64,000 nt of DNA, taken from assembly GCA_964469565.1 (NCBI GenBank), contig CAYXZD010000018.1, forward strand, positions 27,415 through 91,414, written 5' to 3'. The stretch is from GCA-2720975 sp964469565. Its GTDB lineage: Bacteria > Planctomycetota > UBA1135 > GCA-002686595. The notes beneath the pieces are model-generated. The model was not told the DNA's origin and made no database searches. It saw only the letters and a list, made by a program, of their open reading frames with translations. Shown in pieces: positions 9,054 through 15,418 of this stretch. The stretch's first letter is position 1. Every line of letters starts with the position of its first letter. The position numbers and the translations under genes are program-made.

Positions 9054-10088
9054 ATGACCCATCCCCGACCCGTTGGTCCCCCACCAACGCTTCACCTGAC
9101 GCCTCAGAGTCCCTCCTGGCCTCGGGAATTGGAGCACATCAGCACACCGCCCGAGAACCTCTGGGTCCAAGGCCAGGTCGACTTGCTGCACTCTGGGCCG
9201 AAGCTAGCCATCGTGGGATCAAGGTCCCCAAGCCAGTACGGCCATGCCCAGGCCCTGCGCTTTGGCGCAGCTCTGGCCCGTGCGGGTGTTTGTGTGGTCA
9301 GTGGGCTCGCTCGCGGGGTGGACTCTGCCGCGCACGAGGGTGCTCTCGGAGCCAGGGGCGCCACGTTGGCCGTCCTAGGATCAAGCGTCGACCGAGCATG
9401 GCCTGAAGGGATCCTGACCGAGCGGTTGCGGCGAGAGGGCCTACTCGTTTCTGAGTATCGCCCCGGCACGGGCCCCCGCCGGCACCATTTCCCCATGCGC
9501 AACCGGATCATCTCAGGGATCTGCCAAGCGGTTCTGATCGTCGAAGCCGCACATGCGTCGGGGTCCCTTATCACGGCCCGCTGGGCAGCTGATCAGAGTC
9601 GCGATGTGTTCGTCATCCCCGGTCGTGTGGATCACCCCATGTCCCGTGGGTGTCTGCGCCTCATCCGCGAAGGGGCGACGCCCGTGGACTCACCCGAACA
9701 ACTGCTCGAGGATCTCTATGGGTCACAAGGACGCCACGCCCAAGCAGCACTCCGACCCGCCATTCCCGGTGGCGAAGAAGGGCACATTCTTCGGGTTCTG
9801 CAAGGCGAAACCCTGCTGGTCGACCAAGTGGCTGCGAGAACCGACCAGCCCATCGGACTGACACTGACGCGGCTGGTCAACCTCGAATTGGAGGGCTGGG
9901 TGCATCGCGGCCCCGGAGGGCTCTACAGCCTCGGAGGGCTAGCGCGGGACGGGGGTCGACTCAGTGAATTGAGGCAAGAGTGTGCTCAAACGCAAGCATC
10001 AGCGCGGCGACAGCCATGCAACCCAGAAAGAAACGCGCCAAGCGTTTGGGCAAGAGAGCGCGAGCCCGATGATCATCGGGTTCGCTGA
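9054..10088 (+). CDS. dprA: DNA-processing protein DprA/Smf
   Basis: DprA binds incoming single-stranded DNA and loads RecA during natural transformation. The core is a Rossmann-like fold: AIVGSRSPSQYGHAQALRF, then CVVSGLARGVDSAAHEGAL, AVLGSSVDRAWP, HHFPMRNRIISGI and EAAHASGSLITARWA, all family hallmarks. A short winged-helix-like domain follows (EGHILRVLQGETLLVDQVAA). The N-terminal SAM-like domain found in many DprA proteins is missing. ATG 9054 is preferred; an ATG at 9000 would add 18 residues. The last 43 codons lie antisense to the start-to-end body of a small membrane gene on the other strand (9961-10161). That overlap makes the conserved protein likely to end functionally near 9950, with a variable tail. 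Confidence 0.93.
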   Translation: MTHPRPVGPPPTLHLTPQSPSWPRELEHISTPPENLWVQGQVDLLHSGPKLAIVGSRSPSQYGHAQALRFGAALARAGVCVVSGLARGVDSAAHEGALGARGATLAVLGSSVDRAWPEGILTERLRREGLLVSEYRPGTGPRRHHFPMRNRIISGICQAVLIVEAAHASGSLITARWAADQSRDVFVIPGRVDHPMSRGCLRLIREGATPVDSPEQLLEDLYGSQGRHAQAALRPAIPGGEEGHILRVLQGETLLVDQVAARTDQPIGLTLTRLVNLELEGWVHRGPGGLYSLGGLARDGGRLSELRQECAQTQASARRQPCNPERNAPSVWAREREPDDHRVR

Positions 10089-10161
10089 ATAGGGTGCCCA
10101 CGACAACGATCACAATGCCCGCGAATACGAACAACAATGTGTGAACTCCCATATCTCGCAT
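9961..10161 (-). CDS. Small two-helix membrane protein
   Basis: A 66-residue protein with two predicted membrane helices: residues 5-23 (GVHTLLFVFAGIVIVVVGTL) and 43-62 (RFFLGCMAVAALMLAFEHTL), joined by a basic loop. I do not recognise a family. The start ATG (10159-10161) overlaps the stop of the upstream TM gene in an ATGA arrangement, which supports a real, translationally coupled gene. It overlaps the 3' end of dprA tail-to-tail by 128 bp, which is unusual. Its function probably belongs with its larger membrane neighbour. Confidence 0.6.
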   Translation of the reverse strand: MRDMGVHTLLFVFAGIVIVVVGTLFSEPDDHRARALLPKRLARFFLGCMAVAALMLAFEHTLASIH

Positions 10162-11018
10162 CAGCTTGCCCCCCGCATGCTTGCCGGATCAGACGCTCCC
10201 TCAGTCGACTGTCCCAGTGGACCGTCTTCAGCGAATGAATATGCATCGAGCATGACTAGCACATTGAGCATGCCCGCCACACACCCCAAAACCGTCGCAG
10301 CATCGGCATAGGCAATCTCGAAGCTCAGTCGGGGGTGACCGATGTAAAACTCAACCAATAGAGCGGGCGCCCCCAACATGAATTGCCCCGCCCAGTAATA
10401 GAAATGGCGTTCGCGGTCGAGGTTGGCTCCCTCGCCGAGGATGCACGCCACTGCAAACAGACTGAGCAACATCCCTGCGATCAAGAGACCGCGTCCCTTG
10501 CGACCCTGGAGAATCTGACCGAGCCCCGGGACGATCCAATTGGCCGCTGCTGCGAGGGCCGGGGATGGCCCGGGTCTTGTCGCTCTCTTCTCGGCCACCT
10601 CTGGATTTCGCGCGAGGAGGTGAGCCGAGGACATGGCGAAGATGTTGAAGAGGCCGCTGAGTGCAGTCAAAGTCGTGCCGACATCCATCCATTCGGGGTA
10701 GGGTCTGGGAGACCCGATGCCGTACCCAAAGTGATTGATGTGAACGAGAAGTGCCCCGAGATTGCCGGCTTCGGGTGTCAGCGCACCGGCAAATGCGCTG
10801 CGCATCTCCGGCGGGAGGTACTCGAGAAACATGCCTCCCGATAGGACAACCCCGAGGACGTAAAGGCCCTCAATGCCCAGAAACAACAACAGTCCCAAAC
10901 GGAGCTTACCAAGGTAGACGTGGCCCGCACCTGGGAGAAACCAGCCGAGGAGTAGGGCGAGGCCGGGGCTTCCATTGGAGGCTACCCGAGGGCGATGGGT
11001 TGGAGGAGCGGCGGCCAT
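10161..11018 (-). CDS. Multi-pass membrane protein with TM2-like repeats
   Basis: An integral membrane protein of 285 residues with two related halves. Each half opens with a TM2-like signature, PG-x-G-x-x-x-x-G followed by a Gly-rich helix: first FLPGAGHVYLGKLRLGLLLF, later WIVPGLGQILQGRKGRGLLI. Other hydrophobic segments lie between and after these (VLGVVLSGGMFL, GQFMLGAPALLVEFYI, VLGCVAGMLNVLVMLDAYSF). Such PGxGxxYLGxxxxG proteins are common in planctomycete genomes and are uncharacterised. The start at 11018 is preferred because the residues before it read as low-complexity leader; an ATG at 11093 stays in frame. It overlaps the next small membrane gene by 4 bases, so the two are probably translated together. 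Confidence 0.75.
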   Translation of the reverse strand: MAAAPPTHRPRVASNGSPGLALLLGWFLPGAGHVYLGKLRLGLLLFLGIEGLYVLGVVLSGGMFLEYLPPEMRSAFAGALTPEAGNLGALLVHINHFGYGIGSPRPYPEWMDVGTTLTALSGLFNIFAMSSAHLLARNPEVAEKRATRPGPSPALAAAANWIVPGLGQILQGRKGRGLLIAGMLLSLFAVACILGEGANLDRERHFYYWAGQFMLGAPALLVEFYIGHPRLSFEIAYADAATVLGCVAGMLNVLVMLDAYSFAEDGPLGQSTEGASDPASMRGAS

Positions 11019-11272
11019 GGGCGCAGAGCCTATCAGGTTTGGGGGAGTTGCCTCTAGTCCGCACGGACTAGCCCTCGCTGGAGTTGGGCTCAAGGTCTGA
11101 ATACCCCTCGATCGGGCCTGGGCAGCCTCCCCAAGAGCGGCTCCCGCACCGAACTACAATCAGAATGGGCACCCCTGCGTGAATAGGGCTAGGCCTCGGG
11201 GGCAGGCGAGCGCTACGGTGTGTCCCGTGCAGCCGTTTTCTGCTCGACCTAGCCCCACCACACAAGACCCCC

Positions 11273-11734
11273 ATGCCCTCCCCGCCCCTCGGCGCGCACT
11301 CAATCCGGCTTACAGTCCGCTACGGCGAGACCGACCAGATGGGATTCGCACACCACGCCAACTACCTACTCTATTTTGAGGAAGCACGGACCTCCCTCAT
11401 GGCAACGCTTGGCCTGCCTTACAGCGAAGTCGAAGCCGAAGGCATCGGCCTGCCAGTCAGGAAGGCGAATCTGCGCTATCGCAAACCCGCTCGCTTCGAA
11501 GATGAACTGCAGGTCAGCGTGTGGGTCGAGAAGGTCGGACCTGCCTCGGTGATCTTTGGATACCACACGGAGCACGCCCATGGGGGTACGACCGTAGCCA
11601 CCGGGATGATTGAACTCGCCTCGATCGTCTTGGCGGAGGGGAGTTTGTGTCCGCTTCCTGAACACCTAAAGGCGGCCCTAGTGCGAGGGATGCCCTCCGC
11701 ACTCAGAGAGGGCGGCGCCTCCCCCCCAAGCTGA
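11273..11734 (+). CDS. Acyl-CoA thioesterase, YbgC/4HBT hotdog family
   Basis: A hotdog-fold thioesterase of 153 residues. The N-terminal motif YGETDQMGFAHHANYLLYFE carries Asp21 at the catalytic position of the 4-hydroxybenzoyl-CoA thioesterase/YbgC group, plus the EEART helix that follows it. The rest (GLPVRKANLRYRKPARFEDE, then VWVEKVGPASVIFGYH) fits the beta sheet of the fold. It probably hydrolyses short or medium acyl-CoA or acyl-ACP in the cytoplasm. It is alone on its strand here, with no Tol-Pal genes nearby, so a YbgC-like role in envelope biology cannot be argued from context. Confidence 0.88.
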   Translation: MPSPPLGAHSIRLTVRYGETDQMGFAHHANYLLYFEEARTSLMATLGLPYSEVEAEGIGLPVRKANLRYRKPARFEDELQVSVWVEKVGPASVIFGYHTEHAHGGTTVATGMIELASIVLAEGSLCPLPEHLKAALVRGMPSALREGGASPPS

Positions 11735-11751
11735 TCTGAACGAATGCCCGC

Positions 11752-11958
11752 CTAGCCGCGTGGACCCGCAGGCTTCTCGGCCGAATCGCGGTCCATCTGC
11801 AGAATAGGGTCTAGGCAATGAAGCAGCCGCTCCGCACAAGCTGGACACGGGTTCTCCTGGTCGAGGAGTTCAAAGGCAGGAGGCTCAGGAACCGTCTCGG
11901 CACAGGTGAAGCAGTAGAGGGTGGCGTTCACTGGGTGGAGAGTGGGGCGGGAAGTCAT
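11752..11958 (-). CDS. Small zinc-ribbon-like protein
   Basis: A 68-residue protein with two paired Cys motifs, C16-x-x-C19 (YCFTCAE) and C38-x-x-C41 (CPACAE), spaced as in a zinc ribbon. Its polar tail is rich in Asp and Pro. I know no named family. It lies tail-to-tail with the thioesterase gene, 17 bp apart. Start 11958 is chosen because upstream in-frame codons up to 12030 run into the palindromic region and read as low-complexity sequence. Confidence 0.55.
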   Translation of the reverse strand: MTSRPTLHPVNATLYCFTCAETVPEPPAFELLDQENPCPACAERLLHCLDPILQMDRDSAEKPAGPRG

Positions 11959-12036
11959 CTCGCCCTCATTATCGACCCCAGCAACCCGTGGGCTTGAATG
12001 ACTCAATGTGAGAGGCCCCCCCCTCCCCACCCCCTA

Positions 12037-12096
12037 GACAGCCTGGGCCCACAAAAACCTTCCGTGTACGGAAGGTTTTTGTGGGCCCAGGCTGTC
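12037..12096. repeat. 60-bp near-perfect palindrome
   Basis: Positions 12037-12065 and 12068-12096 are exact reverse complements (29 bp each) separated by only two bases. The outer part is GC-rich (CCTGGGCCCAC), the inner part holds A5/T5 runs and CCTTCCGT. It lies between the minus-strand zinc-ribbon gene and the plus-strand isc operon, upstream of both. It could form a cruciform, act as a factor-independent terminator in either direction, or be a copy of a dispersed palindromic element. Pairing ends sharply at both edges. Confidence 0.9.
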
Positions 12097-12192
12097 CTGG
12101 CAGCCGATAATGAATTAGATTCAGTCTGGACCCTGTGCCCGGCCGCACCTCGCAAGAGCCCTGTAAGACAGTCCAGGATGGGGTCCTCACCC

Positions 12193-12217
12193 ATAGCGCA
12201 CTCAATGGGTGCGCTAT
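12193..12217 (+). promoter_or_regulatory. IscR/Rrf2-type operator 1
   Basis: Inverted repeat ATAGCGCA-N9-TGCGCTAT, 25 bp overall, with an 8-9-8 layout. The total length and the ATAS...STAT ends match the architecture of known IscR type 1 sites, though the inner bases differ. A TATTCT at 12215-12220 overlaps its right end and could be a -10 box. It lies 47 bp before the iscR-like start codon, so autoregulation is likely. Confidence 0.68.
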
Positions 12218-12220
12218 TCT

Positions 12221-12245
12221 ATACCGCACCGAATCCATGCGGTAT
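12221..12245 (+). promoter_or_regulatory. IscR/Rrf2-type operator 2
   Basis: Second inverted repeat with the same 8-9-8 layout, ATACCGCA-N9-TGCGGTAT, starting 28 bp after the first site. The half-site differs from site 1 at one base only (AGC versus ACC), and both arms changed together, so the dyad is conserved. It ends 18 bp before the iscR-like ATG, close to or inside the transcript start. Confidence 0.68.
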
Positions 12246-12263
12246 GGTCCGGGCCCCAACGCC

Positions 12264-12722
12264 ATGCTCAAGCTGACCAAACGCACCGAATACGGGCTGA
12301 TCGCCCTCATGCACCTTGCCGAACACGGCGAAGAGTTATTGAGCGTACGCACAATCGCAGAGCGCTTCACGATGCCCCAGCGCCTCCTCGCCCAGACGCT
12401 TCAGAATCTCACTCACGCGGGCCTCGTGGAATCCCAACGCGGAGCCACCGGAGGCTACCGCCTCGCTCAACCAGCCGACCAGATCACGATTGGGTCGGTC
12501 GTGCACGCACTCGAGGGTCAGGGGGGTCTCACCAGCTGCCACGAAGTCCCATCCCCGGAACCTAGTGCTTGTAGCATTGAATCCCTGTGCCCTATCCGCT
12601 CACCGCTCGGCCGCATCCAACACGGAATCTGGTCCCTACTCGAGGGCGCAACCCTCGCTTCTCTCGCTGACTCAACCCTCTCCCCTCGAGAGATTTTCAC
12701 CCTGCCCCAACCGATTCAGTGA
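12264..12722 (+). CDS. iscR: Rrf2-family iron-sulfur regulator, IscR-like
   Basis: Transcription regulator of 152 residues heading the isc operon. The winged-helix N-terminus (LTKRTEYGLIALMHLAEHGE; TIAERFTMPQRLLAQTLQNL; GGYRLA) is Rrf2 type. Three Cys, C92, C103 and C109, sit in SCHEVPSPEPSACSIESLC. E. coli IscR uses C92, C98 and C104 for its [2Fe-2S] cluster, so cluster binding is likely although the first gap is longer. The start at 12264 opens with the standard MLKLTKRTEYG; an ATG at 12135 would swallow both operators. Two tandem dyads end 18 bp upstream, pointing to autoregulation. A GTG overlapping its stop could couple it to iscS, whose proper ATG is 27 bp further on. Confidence 0.88.
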   Translation: MLKLTKRTEYGLIALMHLAEHGEELLSVRTIAERFTMPQRLLAQTLQNLTHAGLVESQRGATGGYRLAQPADQITIGSVVHALEGQGGLTSCHEVPSPEPSACSIESLCPIRSPLGRIQHGIWSLLEGATLASLADSTLSPREIFTLPQPIQ

Positions 12723-12748
12723 ATCGCCCCCGGTACCCTGCGCGCGCC

Positions 12749-13963
12749 ATGTCCAGCCCCATTTACCTCGATTTCCAGGCCACAACCCCCGTGGACCCAC
12801 GTGTGCTGGAAGAAATGATGCCCTACTTCACCACCACATTTGGGAATGCGGCTAGCCGCAGCCACAGCTTTGGGTGGCAAGCTGAAGAGGCCGTGGGGCT
12901 GGCGCGGGATCGCATCGCAAGCCTGATCGGTGCGACGGGCAAAGAGATTATTTTTACTTCGGGCTCGACGGAATCCATCAACCTCGCGCTGAAAGGTGTG
13001 GCACAGATGTACTCCTCACGGGGTAAGCACATCGTCACCAGCCAGGCCGAGCACAAAGCCGTTCTCGATACAGCCAAGCACCTGGAAAAGAGTGGATTTG
13101 AGGTGACTTACCTCGCACCCGACGACCAGGGGCAACACAGTGCGGAACAAGTCGCCGCCGCACTGCGGGATGACACGATTCTCGTCGCCATCATGTGGGC
13201 CAATAATGAGGTCGGCAGCATCAATCCCATTCGCGAAATCGGGGCGGCCTGCAAGGAGCGCGGCGTTTTGATGTTCTGCGACGGCACTCAAGCCGCAGGA
13301 AAACTCCCTGTCAACGTCGACTCTGACAACGTAGACCTATTGTGTCTGTCCGGGCACAAGATCTATGGACCCAAGGGCGTGGGTGCCTTGTATGTGCGTC
13401 GGCGAAATCCACGGGTGCGGCTCGTAGCCCAAATCGACGGAGGAGGCCACGAGCGCGGAATGCGCTCCGGTACGCTCAACGTGCCTGCCATTGTCGGCCT
13501 CGGCAAAGCTTGCGCTGTATGCGAGTCAGACATGGAATCGGACCGGGAGCACAGCGAATCCCTGCGGAGTCGGTTCGAGGACAAACTGTTCGCCAACCTC
13601 GACCACATCTACATCAATGGCAATGCCGACGAACGCCTGCCCGGCTGCTCGAACATTTCATTCGCCTACGTGGAGGGAGAATCCATGATCATGGGCATTA
13701 GCGACCTGGCGGTTTCGTCCGGTTCTGCCTGCACTTCCGCGAGCCTAGAGCCCAGTCACGTACTCCAGGCCATGGGCGTGGGTGATGAACTCTCCCACAG
13801 TTCCATCCGCTTTGGGTTTGGTCGCACCACGACCGTCGAAGAAGTGGACCAAGCTGCAGATCAGGTCATCGCAGCAGTCCAGCGCCTACGCGAACTCTCG
13901 CCTCTCTACGAGATGGTCCAAGAGGGCATCGACATTTCCACCATCCAGTGGGACAGCCACTAA
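12749..13963 (+). CDS. iscS: Cysteine desulfurase IscS
   Basis: PLP enzyme that takes sulfur from cysteine and hands it to IscU. All 404 residues match E. coli IscS closely: start MSSPIYLDFQATTPVDPRV, PLP-binding Lys204 in LSGHKIYGPKGVG, and the catalytic loop SGSACTSASLEPS with Cys328, the same number as in E. coli. The C-terminus SPLYEMVQEGIDISTIQW is the IscS-type tail that docks IscU, which sets it apart from SufS and NifS-like enzymes. ATG 12749 is chosen by alignment; the earlier GTG at 12719 overlaps the iscR stop. It is followed by iscU after 51 bp. Confidence 0.97.
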   Translation: MSSPIYLDFQATTPVDPRVLEEMMPYFTTTFGNAASRSHSFGWQAEEAVGLARDRIASLIGATGKEIIFTSGSTESINLALKGVAQMYSSRGKHIVTSQAEHKAVLDTAKHLEKSGFEVTYLAPDDQGQHSAEQVAAALRDDTILVAIMWANNEVGSINPIREIGAACKERGVLMFCDGTQAAGKLPVNVDSDNVDLLCLSGHKIYGPKGVGALYVRRRNPRVRLVAQIDGGGHERGMRSGTLNVPAIVGLGKACAVCESDMESDREHSESLRSRFEDKLFANLDHIYINGNADERLPGCSNISFAYVEGESMIMGISDLAVSSGSACTSASLEPSHVLQAMGVGDELSHSSIRFGFGRTTTVEEVDQAADQVIAAVQRLRELSPLYEMVQEGIDISTIQWDSH

Positions 13964-14014
13964 TCCGTTTCCAATTGCCTCCAGTCCACCCACCCCGAAC
14001 CCCACTCTCATCCC

Positions 14015-14398
14015 ATGGCATACAGCGATAAGGTCCTTGACCACTACAACAGTCCGCGCAACGTCGGGTCCATGGACAAGGGCTCAGAAGATGTCGGCAC
14101 GGGCGTCGTCGGAGCACCCGAGTGCGGCGACGTGATGAAGCTTCAGATCCAGGTCGAAGGCGACACAATCGTCGACGCGAAGTTCAAGACTTTTGGCTGC
14201 GGCTCGGCCATCGCAAGTTCATCCCTGGCCACAGAGTGGATCAAGGGCAAGACAATTGACGAAGCCATGGCGATCAACAACACCCAGATCGTGCAGGAAC
14301 TCTCCCTTCCGCCAGTAAAGATCCACTGCAGCGTGCTGGCAGAAGACGCCATCAAAGCCGCAGTCAACGACTTCAAGAGCAAGCAAAGCGAGGCCTAA
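14015..14398 (+). CDS. iscU: Iron-sulfur cluster scaffold IscU
   Basis: Scaffold on which [2Fe-2S] clusters are built and passed on by HscA/HscB. The 127 residues contain every key position: C37 and D39 in APECGD, C62 in TFGCGSAIASS, C105 in KIHCSVLAEDAI, and the LPPVK motif at 98-102 that binds the HscA chaperone. The presence of LPPVK fits the hscA gene downstream and marks this as ISC-type rather than SufU. It lies 4 bp before iscA. Confidence 0.98.
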   Translation: MAYSDKVLDHYNSPRNVGSMDKGSEDVGTGVVGAPECGDVMKLQIQVEGDTIVDAKFKTFGCGSAIASSSLATEWIKGKTIDEAMAINNTQIVQELSLPPVKIHCSVLAEDAIKAAVNDFKSKQSEA

Positions 14399-14402
14399 TC
14401 CC

Positions 14403-14732
14403 ATGTCGATTGCACTCTCCGAACGCGCGGTCCAAGAAGTCAAGCGCATCATTGCCGAACAGGATCTCCCCGAAGGAACCGGCCTCCGAGTCGGAGTCAA
14501 GGGTGGAGGTTGCTCCGGATTCAGCTACACGCTTGGATTCGATGACAATCGAAACGCCACAGACCAATTCAGTGAGACCGATGGTGTGCAGGTCATGTGT
14601 GACCCCAAGAGTTTCCTGTATCTCAATGGCACGATTGTGGACTTTGAGGACAACCTGATGGGGCGCGGATTCAAGTTCACCAATCCGAACGCTTCCAAGA
14701 GTTGCGGCTGCGGCGAGTCGTTCAGCGTTTAG
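14403..14732 (+). CDS. iscA: Iron-sulfur assembly protein IscA (A-type carrier)
   Basis: A-type carrier of 109 residues that transfers clusters, often [4Fe-4S], to target enzymes. The three conserved cysteines are C37 (KGGGCSGFSYTL) and C101/C103 in the C-terminal CGCGESF. It lies 4 bp after iscU. The sequence LGFDDN rather than LDFxD is a minor variation. ErpA or SufA would look similar; the operon position supports IscA. Confidence 0.95.
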   Translation: MSIALSERAVQEVKRIIAEQDLPEGTGLRVGVKGGGCSGFSYTLGFDDNRNATDQFSETDGVQVMCDPKSFLYLNGTIVDFEDNLMGRGFKFTNPNASKSCGCGESFSV

Positions 14733-14765
14733 CCCTAGCGTGCTGGGATTGCACAAGCTGCTGCC

Positions 14766-15407
14766 ATGACATCCTGTGCGAACTGCGGAATCGACCTTAG
14801 AACGCCCATAGTCTGCACCGACTGTGGGACGCTGCAGGAGGTTGCTTCCCCTCTCTCCCCCTTCGCCACCTTGGGACTGGAGATGCGCTTCGACGTGTCT
14901 CCAGCAGATTTGAGTAGGCAATTGCTTACCCTCACCCGCTTTACGCACCCAGACTACCACAGCCTAGAAGGCGAAGCGGCCCTTGCACTTGCAGAGCGCA
15001 ATACTGCGCTGCTCAACGAGGCTCACACGACCCTCTGCGATGCGGTCCTCAAGGCCGAGTGGTTCCTAAAAGAACTTGGTGCGCCTTCACCGGATGCAGA
15101 GCGCCAGATGCCTCCAGCGTTCTTGTTGGAGGTCCTCGAGTGGAATGAGATACTCGAACTCGCTAAAACCACTCCAGGATCCCAAGACAACGCTCAGGCG
15201 CTGAAGCAGTTGGGAGACGAACTTCGTCGGCGGCGTGAGAACACCCTCGAACAACTGGGGCAACGCCTCGACTCCACCGATCCAGGAGATCCCCTCGCTC
15301 TCAGGCAGGAACTCAACAGTGTGCGCTACCTCGACCGTACTCTCGACGAGATCACCCAGCAGACCCTCAATCTAGACCTCACTACAGACCTCACTACTGA
15401 CCGTTAG
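14766..15407 (+). CDS. hscB: Co-chaperone HscB with N-terminal zinc finger
   Basis: J-domain co-chaperone that delivers IscU to HscA. The HPD motif is at residues 61-63 (FTHPDYH), preceded by a J-domain helix and followed by the C-terminal helical HSCB domain (LNEAHTTLCDAVLKAEWFL; RRRRENTLEQLGQRL). Unlike E. coli HscB, the N-terminus carries two CxxC pairs (C4/C7 and C17/C20: CANCG, CTDCG), as in eukaryotic HSC20, so it probably binds zinc. The last residues repeat DLTTDLTTD. It follows iscA by 33 bp and precedes hscA by 11 bp. The similarity to eukaryotic HSC20 domain layout is an observation, not evidence of common origin. Confidence 0.92.
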   Translation: MTSCANCGIDLRTPIVCTDCGTLQEVASPLSPFATLGLEMRFDVSPADLSRQLLTLTRFTHPDYHSLEGEAALALAERNTALLNEAHTTLCDAVLKAEWFLKELGAPSPDAERQMPPAFLLEVLEWNEILELAKTTPGSQDNAQALKQLGDELRRRRENTLEQLGQRLDSTDPGDPLALRQELNSVRYLDRTLDEITQQTLNLDLTTDLTTDR

Positions 15408-15418
15408 GAATCAGGCCC

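Noticed and set aside
10383..10844. Plus-strand frame opposite the TM2-like membrane gene
   Set aside because: The minus strand encodes PGxGxxYLG repeats and several membrane helices; this frame has no such signal.
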